DNA of 64,000 bases, from NCBI RefSeq assembly GCF_900142125.1, contig NZ_FQZT01000008.1, positions 1 to 64,000 on the forward strand, read 5' to 3'. Under the pieces are notes generated by a model. It did no database searches. It had not been told where the DNA came from and was given only the letters and a program-made list of their open reading frames with translations. Shown one piece after another: positions 44,180-54,700 of the stretch; position 1 is the stretch's first letter, and each line of letters starts with the position of its first letter. Source of the stretch: Malonomonas rubra DSM 5091 (GTDB lineage Bacteria; Desulfobacterota; Desulfuromonadia; Desulfuromonadales; Geopsychrobacteraceae). The translations under genes were made by a program, and so were the position numbers.

Positions 44180-44535
44180 TTAAACTACCAAACTGTTCTT
44201 TTAGTGCGTTTGCAGAAAAGGCGAAAAACGGACAATATCACGACTGCGAAAGCGGCGACAAGGGGGCTGGAATAATGAAAATTCCAAAACGAAAATAGGC
44301 TATTGATTCTACCAATTTACTCTGTTAGATTACGCGCCATGTTCAGAATTGCTATTATCTTTATCAGCTTGGTCTGGGCGTCTTTGCTGCTGATTTCCTG
44401 GGGAGGGAACATCCCCACCGAGGTCAACGCGCAGCAAGTCGTCATCTCCGACCAACAGTAGTTTCCCCGCCTTTGCTGCCGGGGCATCCTCTTCTCAGAG
44501 GCGTACGGGGAGATTGTCTCCATCGCCGCCCCTTT
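44180..44535. other. Intergenic stretch with one weak small frame
   Basis: These 356 bases separate the helicase and radical SAM genes, both on the minus strand. Apart from the 40-codon plus-strand frame at 44339, I see only a weak CCCCG/CGGGG hairpin near 44464-44483 and no clear T-tract terminator. Confidence 0.5.
44339..44461 (+). CDS. Possible 40-residue membrane peptide
   Basis: Reads MFRIAIIFISLVWASLLLIS followed by a short polar tail ending VISDQQ. One hydrophobic segment starts at residue 3. No good ribosome binding site is seen and no family is recognised. The hydrophobic-then-polar layout looks like a small membrane protein, but chance is not excluded. Confidence 0.3.
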   Translation: MFRIAIIFISLVWASLLLISWGGNIPTEVNAQQVVISDQQ

Positions 44536-45453
44536 TTATCCCCGATATTTTTCCCCTTGTACCGTTCCGCGGCGCGCCAGCTCATCATCGATGGCGTTGA
44601 GGACTTCCCACTTGTTCATCGACCAGAGTGGTGCCAGCAGAATATGACGTGGACCATCGCCTGTCAGCCTCTGAATCAAAGTATCGGGCGATAACCGCTC
44701 AATCACATCGACCGCCAGTTCGACATACTCCTGCATCTCGAACATCTCGATCTGCCCCTGTTTGTAGAGATCGCCCAGCGGCGTTCCTTCCAATACATGC
44801 AACAGATGCAATTTTACGCCGTCGATCTTCAGCCGCGCCATTTCCTCCGCGGTCGCCAGCATGTCTTCGCGTGATTCGCCCGGTAGCCCGAGAATCAGGT
44901 GAACGCAGACCTTTATCCCACGCTCTTTCGCCTGCTGGTAAGCCTCGAGGAAACACTGGTAATCGTGACCACGGTTGAGAAAATCGAGGCTTTTGTTGTG
45001 GATCGACTGCAGACCCAGCTCCAGCCAGAAATAGGTTTTGCGATGATATTCGGCCAGCAGGTCGAGGACATCGACCGGCAAACAATCGGGCCGGGTACCA
45101 ACGGCCAACCCGACCACATCCTCCACAGCCAGCGCCTGATCGTAACAATCGCGAAGCACATCGACCGGCGCAAAGGTGTTGGAAAAAGGCTGAAAATAGG
45201 CAATGAAATATTTCGCCCGATACTTCCGCCGCATGATCTCTTTTGCCTGTTCGACCTGAACGGAAATTGGCTTGCTCCGTTCAATGCCGACAGCACCGGA
45301 ACCACCGGGATCGCAAAACAGGCAACCGTGGGAATCTCGCCCGCCATCACGATTGGGACAACCGAAGCCGGCATCGATGGAAATCTTATGGACCCGTCCG
45401 CCAAACTGCTGTTTCAGGTAGGTCGAATAAAGTCGAAAAGCTTTTTTGCGCAT
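44536..45453 (-). CDS. TIGR01212-type radical SAM protein (YhcC-like)
   Basis: From the ATG at 45451-45453 the product has 305 residues (MRKKAFRLYSTYLKQQFGGRVHKISIDAGFGCPNRDG). The radical SAM cysteines are in GFGCPNRDGGRDSHGCLFCDPGGSGA (an expanded CX12CX2C-type arrangement typical of this family, not the usual CX3CX2C). GLQSIHNKSLDFLNRGHD and HLILGLPGESREDM are barrel elements. A TTG 36 nt upstream is an alternative start. The reaction is not established. Confidence 0.88.
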   Translation of the reverse strand: MRKKAFRLYSTYLKQQFGGRVHKISIDAGFGCPNRDGGRDSHGCLFCDPGGSGAVGIERSKPISVQVEQAKEIMRRKYRAKYFIAYFQPFSNTFAPVDVLRDCYDQALAVEDVVGLAVGTRPDCLPVDVLDLLAEYHRKTYFWLELGLQSIHNKSLDFLNRGHDYQCFLEAYQQAKERGIKVCVHLILGLPGESREDMLATAEEMARLKIDGVKLHLLHVLEGTPLGDLYKQGQIEMFEMQEYVELAVDVIERLSPDTLIQRLTGDGPRHILLAPLWSMNKWEVLNAIDDELARRGTVQGEKYRG

Positions 45454-45602
45454 GGCGGCGATAATGCCAGCTTGCCCTGTTTCGAGCAAGTCCTTAAATT
45501 CTCACCCTTTATATGTATACAGCGTTGCCAAGCAACATGCGGCTGCTATACTTTTCTAATCTTTGATTTTAACCATGAATTGTCACGAGAGAGGAATCAA
45601 GA

Positions 45603-45956
45603 ATGGCAAAAATTCTGGTGGTTGACGACGAGCCCGGGCTGCGTTTGCTCTACTCCGCCGAGTTGGAAGATGAAGGCTACCAGGTGATCAGCGCCGCCGA
45701 TTGCACTGAAGCTTCCAACGCCCTGAAAAAGGAGCAGATCGACCTGGTTGTTCTCGATATCCAGATAAAACAGGAAAGCGGCCTGGAAATGCTGCAGAAG
45801 ATCGTCAAAGAGCACAAGGGGCTGCCGGTCATCCTCTGCAGTGCTTACAACTGCTACAAAGACGAGTTCGCATCTTGGCTGGCTGACTCCTATGTCGTCA
45901 AAAGCTCCAACCTTGACGAACTGAAAACAGAGATAAAGCGCCTGCTGAAAAAATAA
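45603..45956 (+). CDS. Stand-alone receiver domain response regulator
   Basis: A 117-residue receiver domain with D8-D9, phosphoacceptor D52 in VVLDIQIKQESGLEM, and Lys in YVVKSSN. GAGAGGAATCAAG precedes the ATG. It lies 115 bp upstream of the sugar-nucleotide/alpha-glucan run and may or may not belong to it. Confidence 0.9.
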   Translation: MAKILVVDDEPGLRLLYSAELEDEGYQVISAADCTEASNALKKEQIDLVVLDIQIKQESGLEMLQKIVKEHKGLPVILCSAYNCYKDEFASWLADSYVVKSSNLDELKTEIKRLLKK

Positions 45957-46071
45957 AGGGATCTAGCTAACAAACCACCTGACAAAAGACTAACAATATT
46001 AGTTTATTTCTCTCCCTGACATGACATTGAATCAGCAATCAACCCATCAAGGCAACTTATCAGGAGTCCCA

Positions 46072-48588
46072 ATGAAAGCTGTTATCATGGCTGGTGGTTT
46101 CGGCACCCGCCTGCATCCTCTCTCCATCAACCTGCCCAAGCCGATGGTGCCGCTGTGTAATCGCCCGATCATGCTGCACATCGTCGACCTGTTGAAAAAA
46201 CACGGCATCACCGAACTGGTGATGCTGCTCTATTTTCAGCCGGACACAGTGAAAAAATTCTTCGGCGATGGCAGTGAATATGGTGTCAATATTACCTATG
46301 TGACCCCACTGGAAGATCTTGGTACAGCGGGCGCCGTCAAAGCGGCAGCTCGCCATCTGGACGAGCGTTTTCTCATTATCAGCGGTGACCTGCTGACCGA
46401 TTTCGACCTGACTGCTGCGATCAAGTTCCACGAAGCCAAAAACGCCAAGGCGACCCTCACCCTGACGTCAGTCCCAGACCCGCTGCAGTTCGGTGTCGTC
46501 ATCACCAACCAGAAAGGCGAGATCACAAAGTTCCTGGAAAAGCCCGACTGGGGCGAGGTCTTTTCCGACACCATCAATACCGGAATCTATATCCTCGAAC
46601 CGGAAGTGCTCGACCTGATCCCGGAAGGAGAGAACCGCGACTGGTCAAAGGATATCTTTCCGCAGTTGCTGCAGCAAAAAGATCGCCTCTACGGCTGTAC
46701 GCTCAAAGGGTACTGGCAGGATATCGGCAACACCGACGCCTACCTCGAAACCTGCAAAGACATCATGGCTGGCAAGGTTGAGATTGAAATCGACGAAACC
46801 CTGACAGAAAAGAAAAAAGTCTTTTTCGGCGCTGAAACCAGCGTCAGCGAGGATACCCAGAAGGCTTTGCGCGGAATGGTCGTGCTCGGCGACAACACCC
46901 GCCTGGTCGGCAAACCGAAGCTGAAAAACTGCCTGATCGGCCGCAACTGCACCATCGAAGACGGTGCAGAGCTGGAAGACTGCATCCTCTGGGACAATGT
47001 TTACGTCAAGGCGAACAGCAAGATCAAAGGGACCGTCCTCGGACAGAATGTCCGGGTTGGCGTCAGCGCCATCATCAATCAAGGTGTTGTCGTCGGCGAC
47101 AATTCCAAGGTCGGCAAGGAATCGACCATCAACGCCGATGTCAAAATCTGGCCGAGCAAGAACATTGAAAACAGCGCGATTGTCACCCACAACCTGATCT
47201 GGGGAGAAATCTGGCGCAAGAGCCTGTTTGAAGGAGCGCTGGTAAAAGGCTTGACCAACATTGAACTGACGCCCGAATTTGCCGCAAAACTGGGCGCCGC
47301 TTATGGTTCAACCCTGCCGAAAGACTCCTTCGTTCTGACCGGCCGGGACTCGATCCGCTCCTCGCGGATGCTCAAGCGCGCCTTTGTCGGCGGATTGCTT
47401 TCAGCCGGCGTCAACGTGCGTGACGTCAAACGGCTGTCGCTCCCGGTGCTGCGCTACAAGCTGACCACTTTCGGCGAAGTCGGTGGCGTCCACTTCCGCC
47501 AGTCACCACGAGATGCCGCAGTGACGGAAATCATTTTCTTCGATGAGCACGGCCTCGAACTTTCCTCGGCAGCGGCCAAGTCGATCGAACGGATCTACTA
47601 CAAGGAAAATTTCCGCCGCGTTCACTACAGCGAGCCAGGCAGCATCTCCGAGCTGCCGAACCTCTACAGCTATTATCGCGATGGTTTCTTGCGTACCCTC
47701 GACCGGGATGCTATCAGCAAAGCCAAACCGCGGGTCGTCGTCGACCTCAACCACTCCCCGGCGGCCGAAGTACTGCCGGCACTGCTGACCGAGCTCGGCT
47801 GTGATGTTATCGAGCTGAACTCACATATCGATGAAAGCTACATGGCTTCGGCGCTGGAGGATCAGATCGAATCTTTCGAGCGGGTCGGCCAGATCGTTAC
47901 CGCTCTCGGTGCGACCGCCGGTTTCTGGCTCGGCCCCTCGGGCGAAAAAGCGGTCTACATCGACGGCAGAGGAAAGATTTTCAGCCAGACCGACACCCTG
48001 GCACTGGCGGCAGCACTGATCACCAAAAGCATGAAGGATGGCTCTATCGCCGTACCTATCGCCGCCCCGCACACCATCGAAGAGATTACCCGCGAGCAGC
48101 GGGTTCAGGTCATCCGCACCAAAGGGGACGGCCGTTCCCTCGGCACGGCAGCCCAGGACAAAGAGGTCCACCTTTGCGGCGACATCGAGGGCCGATTGGC
48201 CTATACTGGTTTCCAACCGCATTTCGATGCCCTTTACGCCGTCGCCAAGACCATCGAACTGTTGACCAAAACCGGAGAAACTCTCGACGGCCTGCACCAG
48301 CGCATCCCCAAGCGACCTTACCGGCAGATTCAATTGCCTTGCAGCTGGGAATACAAGGGTGGCATCATGCGCCTGATGAACGAGGCCACGATCGAATTGC
48401 AGACCACCTTTGTCGACGGCGTCAAGGTTCATTTCGGCGATGACTGGGTGCTGGTGATTCCTGATCCGTACCGGCCACTGGTGCATATCCTGGCGGAAGC
48501 CAATACAAAAAAGAAGGCTGACAGCCTGATCAAAGAGTACCGGGAGAAAGTAGAAGAATGGCTCCAACTGCTGCAAAATCCGGCCTAG
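46072..48588 (+). CDS. Mannose-1-phosphate guanylyltransferase fused to a phosphohexomutase-like domain
   Basis: The ATG at 46072 follows CAGGAG; the product has 838 residues. Domain 1 (1-230) is a nucleotidyltransferase with MAGGFGTRLHPLSINLPKPMVPLCNRPIM and GDLLTDFDL. Domain 2 (about 250-370) is a left-handed beta-helix of hexapeptide repeats (LIGRNCTIEDGAELEDCILWDNVYV). Domain 3 (about 400-838) has the phosphoglucomutase/phosphomannomutase fold start GRDSIRSSRMLKRAFVGGLLSAGVNV. Its active loops look degenerate: the TASHNP serine loop reads FRQSPRD, and the DGDxDR metal loop reads LGPSGEK. The transferase probably makes GDP-mannose or a related sugar nucleotide; the third domain may be regulatory. 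Its end overlaps the GH57 gene by 31 bp. Confidence 0.85.
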   Translation: MKAVIMAGGFGTRLHPLSINLPKPMVPLCNRPIMLHIVDLLKKHGITELVMLLYFQPDTVKKFFGDGSEYGVNITYVTPLEDLGTAGAVKAAARHLDERFLIISGDLLTDFDLTAAIKFHEAKNAKATLTLTSVPDPLQFGVVITNQKGEITKFLEKPDWGEVFSDTINTGIYILEPEVLDLIPEGENRDWSKDIFPQLLQQKDRLYGCTLKGYWQDIGNTDAYLETCKDIMAGKVEIEIDETLTEKKKVFFGAETSVSEDTQKALRGMVVLGDNTRLVGKPKLKNCLIGRNCTIEDGAELEDCILWDNVYVKANSKIKGTVLGQNVRVGVSAIINQGVVVGDNSKVGKESTINADVKIWPSKNIENSAIVTHNLIWGEIWRKSLFEGALVKGLTNIELTPEFAAKLGAAYGSTLPKDSFVLTGRDSIRSSRMLKRAFVGGLLSAGVNVRDVKRLSLPVLRYKLTTFGEVGGVHFRQSPRDAAVTEIIFFDEHGLELSSAAAKSIERIYYKENFRRVHYSEPGSISELPNLYSYYRDGFLRTLDRDAISKAKPRVVVDLNHSPAAEVLPALLTELGCDVIELNSHIDESYMASALEDQIESFERVGQIVTALGATAGFWLGPSGEKAVYIDGRGKIFSQTDTLALAAALITKSMKDGSIAVPIAAPHTIEEITREQRVQVIRTKGDGRSLGTAAQDKEVHLCGDIEGRLAYTGFQPHFDALYAVAKTIELLTKTGETLDGLHQRIPKRPYRQIQLPCSWEYKGGIMRLMNEATIELQTTFVDGVKVHFGDDWVLVIPDPYRPLVHILAEANTKKKADSLIKEYREKVEEWLQLLQNPA

Positions 48589-50699
48589 CGAAACCGCTGA
48601 AGGTCTGTATCCTCTGGCACATGCATCAGCCCGATTACCGGGATCCTATCAGCGGCCAGACCCTGCTGCCCTGGACCTGGCTGCACGGGCTCAAGGATTA
48701 CGGCGAGATGCTGGAGACCATTGCCGAAACCGGCGCACGTGTCACGGTCAACCTGGTCCCGACCCTGCTGGAGCAGCTTGAACGTTACGCCGATGGCAGC
48801 GACCGGGATAGCTGGCTGGAACTGGCAACCCGCCAGCCCAACCAACTCAGCGAAAACGAACGACAATTTATCGTTCAACATTTTTTCTCCGTCAACCAGG
48901 AGACCCAGGTCCTGCCGAACCGTCGCTACCACCAGCTTTTCCGGCTGCGCGGAACCGGTAGCATAACGTCAGCAGTAGAGTTCGACGAGCAGGATCTGCG
49001 TGACTTGCAGGTCTGGTTCCTGCTCGCCTGGACCGGTTCACACCTGCGCCGCAAACAAGCGGTTGTCAAAGACCTGCTGCAGCAGGGCGAAAACTTCTCC
49101 GAAGAGCAGAAACAACGTCTGCTGGAGGTCTGCCACGCTGAAGTCGGCCGCACCATCGAACTGCACCGGCAACTTGAAGAGCAAGGGCTGATTGAAATTT
49201 CGGTCACCCCTTACGCCCATCCGATCCTGCCGTTGCTCTGCGACCTGCACATGGCGCAGGCCCCCAGCCCTGGACTGCCTTTACCCGGCGTCGATTTCCG
49301 TCACCCGGAAGATAGCAGGCTGCAGGTGCGCGAAGGGCTGGCAACGGCCAACCGCATCCTCGGAGCTCGACCACGCGGGATGTGGCCGGCGGAAGGCTCG
49401 GTCAGCGAAGACGCTGCCAAACTGCTGAAAGAAGAAGGGGCGCTCTGGGCCGCCACCGATGAGGATATCCTCGCCCGCAGTCTCGACGGCGGAATGCAGG
49501 ACCGCAATAGACTTTACCGCATCTACCAGTATGGCGACCTGCCACTGATTTTCCGCGACCGGGAACTCTCCGATCGCATCGGTTTCCTCTACGCAGGCTG
49601 GGATACGGGCGAAGCGGTCGGTGATGTGCTTAATAAGCTACGCAAAATTGCGACACAGAACCCAGGCGAAACCGTGCCGATCATCCTCGACGGTGAGAAC
49701 TGCTGGGAACGCTACCCCGACAACGGCTACCCCTTCCTGCGTGAGCTCTACACTTCGATCCAGCAGGATCCGCAACTACAGCTCTGCACGGTGAAAGAAG
49801 CGATCGCCGCGAGCAAACCGATCCCGCTGAAGAAACTTGCCGCTGGTTCCTGGATCCGCTCCGACTTCACCACCTGGATCGGCCACCCGGAAGAAAACCT
49901 GGCCTGGGAACTGCTGGCGAAAACCCGTGAAGAGATCATCAGCGATGAAATCGAGCAGGCACTGGCCAATCCCGAGCAGCCATTATCCGAGCTGGTACGC
50001 GAGCTGCTGCGCGCCGAAGGCAGTGACTGGTTCTGGTGGTTCGGTGACGAGCATGTCACCGCCCAGGCCGATATTTTCGACCGGCTTTTTCGCCTGCACC
50101 TTGAGTCGCTCTATCACCTGAAAGGACTGCCGGTTCCAGCCCGCTTGCATCAATGGATCAAGCCGCCATCAACCCAACTCGAAGGGGTTGAACCGAGCGC
50201 CTGCTTCACCCCGCAGATCGACGGCCGCATCGGTGATTATTTCGAATGGCTGGCCGCAGGGAAAATCGACCTCGCAGCCGGTGGCGCCATGTACGCCAGC
50301 CGAGAAAGCCTGCAAGAGATTCATTACGGCTACAACAGCGACCAGCTGTTTTTCCGCATCGACGAGCCCGAGCTGCTGCGCAAGCTCTGTGGCGACCAAG
50401 GGTGCTTTGAGCTGCGCCTCACGGGCAAGCAGCAGTTTCACATCTACTTCTCTTTGGCAGATTCTTCCCTGCAGGTTGCCGTGGAGGGCAAAACCCTTGG
50501 CAGTGGAAGCGCCGCATGCGAGCAGGTATTGGAAATTGCGGTCCCGATCAAGCTGCTGGCACTGGCAAACGGTGACAAGTTTGGTTTAAGCTGTCATGCT
50601 CACCAGGACGGGCGTGAGAATGGCCGCTGGCCAACTGAGGGGAGTGCGAGTTTCTGTTACCTCGGCAGTGACCTTGACGATGAGAACTGGTCTGTCTGA
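48558..50699 (+). CDS. Glycoside hydrolase family 57 protein
   Basis: A 713-residue protein. The GH57 start VCILWHMHQPDYRDP is at ~16-30. The catalytic nucleophile is probably Glu in RGMWPAEGSVS, and the acid/base Asp is in ILDGENCWERY. The C-terminal ~250 residues form helical and beta domains with SWIRSDFTTWIGHPEENLAWELLAKTR. GH57 includes amylases, amylopullulanases and branching enzymes; this long form with the C-terminal domain is common beside glycogen genes. It overlaps the upstream gene and is 15 bp before galT. The precise bond acted on is not predictable. Confidence 0.9.
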   Translation: MAPTAAKSGLAKPLKVCILWHMHQPDYRDPISGQTLLPWTWLHGLKDYGEMLETIAETGARVTVNLVPTLLEQLERYADGSDRDSWLELATRQPNQLSENERQFIVQHFFSVNQETQVLPNRRYHQLFRLRGTGSITSAVEFDEQDLRDLQVWFLLAWTGSHLRRKQAVVKDLLQQGENFSEEQKQRLLEVCHAEVGRTIELHRQLEEQGLIEISVTPYAHPILPLLCDLHMAQAPSPGLPLPGVDFRHPEDSRLQVREGLATANRILGARPRGMWPAEGSVSEDAAKLLKEEGALWAATDEDILARSLDGGMQDRNRLYRIYQYGDLPLIFRDRELSDRIGFLYAGWDTGEAVGDVLNKLRKIATQNPGETVPIILDGENCWERYPDNGYPFLRELYTSIQQDPQLQLCTVKEAIAASKPIPLKKLAAGSWIRSDFTTWIGHPEENLAWELLAKTREEIISDEIEQALANPEQPLSELVRELLRAEGSDWFWWFGDEHVTAQADIFDRLFRLHLESLYHLKGLPVPARLHQWIKPPSTQLEGVEPSACFTPQIDGRIGDYFEWLAAGKIDLAAGGAMYASRESLQEIHYGYNSDQLFFRIDEPELLRKLCGDQGCFELRLTGKQQFHIYFSLADSSLQVAVEGKTLGSGSAACEQVLEIAVPIKLLALANGDKFGLSCHAHQDGRENGRWPTEGSASFCYLGSDLDDENWSV

Positions 50700-50714
50700 A
50701 AGAAAGGAATACCC

Positions 50715-51761
50715 GTGTCTGAATTACGCTGGGATCCATTGAAAAATAACTGGACTATCATGACCAAGGGGCGCGGTCGACGCCCGCAGGATTTCCTGCA
50801 GAAACGTGAGCAGGTGAAGATGGCCGCCTGCCCTTTTTGCAACGGCAACGAAACGAAAACACCCCCGGAGATCTACGCCTATCGCCCCGATGGCAGCAGA
50901 GCGAATCAGCCCGGCTGGCAGGTGCGGGTGATCCCCAACAAGTTTCCGGCGCTGGGCATTGAAGGCGAACTGGATAACCGTGCCGAAGGCCTGTATGACC
51001 GCATGAACGGCATCGGTGCCCATGAAGTGATCATAGAGCACCCGGATCACGACAAGTCAATGGCCGACTTGACGACCGATGAGCTGGCTGAAGTTCTCAA
51101 AGCCTACCGGGCGCGGATGCTCGATTTGCATCGCGATGGCCGCTTCCGCTACATTTTTGTCTTTAAAAACTTCGGCATCGAAGCTGCGGCCAATGTGCCT
51201 CATTCACATTCTCAGTTGATCGCTGTACCGCTGGTACCGCCTTTGATTGCCACCGAACTCGAGAGTTGCCGCGAACACTTCGCTCGCAAAGAGCGGTGCC
51301 TGATCTGCGACCTGATACGGCAGGAGCGGGAAACGAAAACACGGGTGGTGAGGGATGACGGCAACTTTATTTCCTACGCACCCTATGCCTCAAAGTTCCC
51401 CTTCGAGCTGATGATCGCACCGCTGCAACACAGTCACGACTTCACCCTTTGCACGGACCAACAGTTGCTGCTGCTGGCTGACACTCTGGGTGACAGTCTG
51501 CGGAGACTTCGCTCGATTCTGCGCGATCCTCCCTACTCTTTCATTTTGCACAACGCGCCGCCACTGCACCTTCGCCGCGGCCGCCCCGATTACTGGGGCT
51601 CATTGCCGGTCGATTACCACTGGCACATCGAAATCGCCCCCAAACTTACAAATGTCGCCGGCTTCGAGTGGGGATCCGGCTTCCAGATGAACCCGACACC
51701 GCCGGAGGAGGCTGCAGAGTTCCTGCGCCAGGCCGACCCGACAGTCCGTTACCAAGATTGA
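50715..51761 (+). CDS. galT: Galactose-1-phosphate uridylyltransferase-type protein
   Basis: A 348-residue HIT-superfamily nucleotidyltransferase starting at GTG after GAAAGGA. The Zn site has CPFC (39-42). The catalytic nucleophile motif is NVPHSHSQLIAVPLVPP, and the end has DYHWHIEIAPKL. It swaps UMP (or AMP) between hexose-1-phosphates. In this cluster with glycogen enzymes it may act as an ADP/UDP-glucose phosphorylase rather than in galactose use; substrate is inferred. Confidence 0.9.
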   Translation: MSELRWDPLKNNWTIMTKGRGRRPQDFLQKREQVKMAACPFCNGNETKTPPEIYAYRPDGSRANQPGWQVRVIPNKFPALGIEGELDNRAEGLYDRMNGIGAHEVIIEHPDHDKSMADLTTDELAEVLKAYRARMLDLHRDGRFRYIFVFKNFGIEAAANVPHSHSQLIAVPLVPPLIATELESCREHFARKERCLICDLIRQERETKTRVVRDDGNFISYAPYASKFPFELMIAPLQHSHDFTLCTDQQLLLLADTLGDSLRRLRSILRDPPYSFILHNAPPLHLRRGRPDYWGSLPVDYHWHIEIAPKLTNVAGFEWGSGFQMNPTPPEEAAEFLRQADPTVRYQD

Positions 51762-51768
51762 GAAACAG

Positions 51769-54700
51769 ATGCCTTCACTGATACGTGAAAAACTTTATCC
51801 GCTGGGGGTCCACTGTGGCCACAGCTTCTGGCACCATATTCGACTGACCGACCAGTTTCGGCAAGTTCCGCCACCACCACGCACTTTTTTCCGTCAACTT
51901 ATCGCTGAAGAGCTGCGCCGCAGCCAGTCTGACAGCCTGAGCGCGGCGGAACTGGAATTGCTGGCGACCATCAATCAGGTTCTGCTGGAGATTGGTCGTC
52001 ACTTTCTCCGCGGCCGCAACTGCAAAGTGACCCGGCACCAGATTCTGGTAGACAAGGCCGTTACACCGCTTCCCCAGTTCGAAAAAATCCTGCTCAGCTT
52101 CCTGCAGTTGTTTCCCAACCTGCCGGTCGAATTGAACCAAAAAACGCTAACCAAGCTGCTGCAAGACTGTGAAGAAAAACAGCAACTGGACGAACTGTTG
52201 CTGGAACTGTTTCTGCTCTATACCCAGAGCCATAACCGGGCAATCCGTTCAGCCGATCGCCTGTTTCTGAACGAAGAAAGGCAATTGCAGCAGCAGAGCA
52301 GATATCAGCAACAGCTGCAGCAGATCGACAGCGCTCTACCGGAGTTGGATGATGGTTTCGCCCGGCGACCACAATCGCTGCTGGAACGCCTGCGCGAACC
52401 GCTGCAGCAGGGCGGCACACTAGAATCCCAGTTGCAGTGGCTGCAACAGCAGTGGAGCGAAATTCTCCCTGAGGAACTGCGTTTTCGTATCGACAGTGCA
52501 ATCACCATCTTTCAGCGCGAAGGGATCACCCCCGATTTTCCCGGGGAACCACAGCTGGATGCCCTCAATCCGGCAAGCCAACTCGACCAGGAATACGCCA
52601 ACTTCACCGCTGACCTGGACTGGATGCCACGGACCGTGTTGCTGGCCAAATCGACCTATGTCTGGTTGCAACAACTGTCACGTAAATATCACTGGCACAT
52701 CCACCGTCTTGACCAGATCCCGGATCAGGAGCTGGATGAGCTGGCAAGCTTTGGCTTTACCAGCCTCTGGCTGATCGGTATCTGGCACCGTTCCAAAGCA
52801 TCACTGAAGATCAAAAACCTCACGGGTCAGCAACAGGTCGCCGCATCGGCCTATGCTATCGATGATTACCGGGTTGCGGACGACCTCGGCGGTGACGGGG
52901 CGTTGGACAACCTGCGCCACCGCTGCCAGCAGCGCGGTATTGATCTGGCCTGCGACGTCGTCACCAATCACACAGGGATCGAGTCGGCCTGGCTGCAGCA
53001 ACATCCCGACTGGTTCATTCAGGCGCAGCATCCACCATACCCCGGCTATCAATTCAGCGGCATCGACCTGAGCGAAAATCCGGACTATTCGATGCAGATC
53101 GAAGACGGCTATTACGATCACAGCGAGGCAGCCGTGGTCTGCCGTTATCAACATCGTCATACCGGAGAAGTGCGCTACATTTACCACGGCAATGATGGCA
53201 CCCATCTGCCCTGGAACGACACAGTGCAGCTCAACTACCTGCTGCCTCAGGTCCGTGAAGCAATGATCGCGTTGATCATCCGGGTAGCAAAACAGTTCCG
53301 CGTCATCCGCTTCGACGCTGCCATGACCTTGGCCAAGCGCCACTTCCAGCGGCTCTGGTTTCCACTGCCGGGAGGGGGCGAAGGCGTTCCTTCACGTAGT
53401 GATTACGCCATGAGCAAGCAAGAGTTCGACAGCCTGTTCCCGGTCGAGTTCTGGCGCGAACTGGTCGACCGGGTTAACCAGGAAGTCCCGGACACCCTGC
53501 TGGTCGCAGAAGCCTTCTGGCTGATGGAAGGTTATTTCGTCCGTACACTCGGTATGCATCGGGTCTACAACAGCGCTTTTATGAACATGCTGAAAAGGGA
53601 GGAAAACGAAAAGTACCGGCAGACGGTCAAAAACATTCTCGCCTTTGATCCTGCCATCCTGCAGCGCTTCGTCAACTTCATGAGTAACCCGGATGAAGAA
53701 CCGGCGATTGAGCAGTTCGGTCGTGACGACAAGTACTTCTGCATTGCGACCATGCTGGCGACCATGCCTGGCCTGCCGATGTTTGGCCACGGCCAGATTG
53801 AAGGCTATACCGAAAAGTACGGCATGGAATACATCTCACCACGCTGGCAGGAAGAACCGGACCAGCATCTGATCGAGCGCCATCGCCGGCAGATTTTCCC
53901 CCTGCTGCGGCAACGGGCGCTGTTCAGCGGTGCTGAAGACTTCCAGCTCTACGATTTCGCATCAGAATATGGCGTAGAAGAGCATGTATATGTATACAGC
54001 AATCGATTAGGCGACCAGAACACATTGGTGATCTGCAACAATTCACCTCACCAGATCAAAGGTCGAATCGGCAATCAGGCACATCGAGCCGACAATCGAC
54101 AGACAAATCTGACCAGCGCCTGTCACATCGATCTGACTGCCGATTTCATCATCTTTACCGATATCGCTCTGCAGCAACAGTACCTGCTCCCAACTGGGCA
54201 TATGACCAGCGGCGGCGAATTTGAACTACAGCCTTATGCCGCGCGCGTGCTCAGCCACTTCACCGCGGTTCACGATCATGACGGCCGCTGGCAGCAGATA
54301 TGGCAGAGATATGGCCTCAGTCCTCGTGCCGACCTGTACACCGATTATGAAGCAATTCTGCTAGAGTCTGTGCTTGAGGTTAATGCGAAAATATTTGCCC
54401 TGGAAAATGTCGAGCACATACAGGCCGAAGTTGTCGAGCTTATAACTCAACTGCTCGCGGAACTCAGCAAACCGGAGCTACAGCAACGTTCCAGTGAAGA
54501 CATGCTGCAGCTGTTGATACGGGTTCTCTTCCGCTCGCCTCAAACGTTAAATGAAAAACTCATTAACGAGTTCGTTGCCTTTGTTGACGACCAGCTGAAT
54601 CTGCAAGAAAAAACTCATTATAATTGGCTTGATCGGTTATTTAACCAAGCGGAATGGCGAAAACTCCTGAAGTGTAACTATTATAATGAAGAAGACTACT

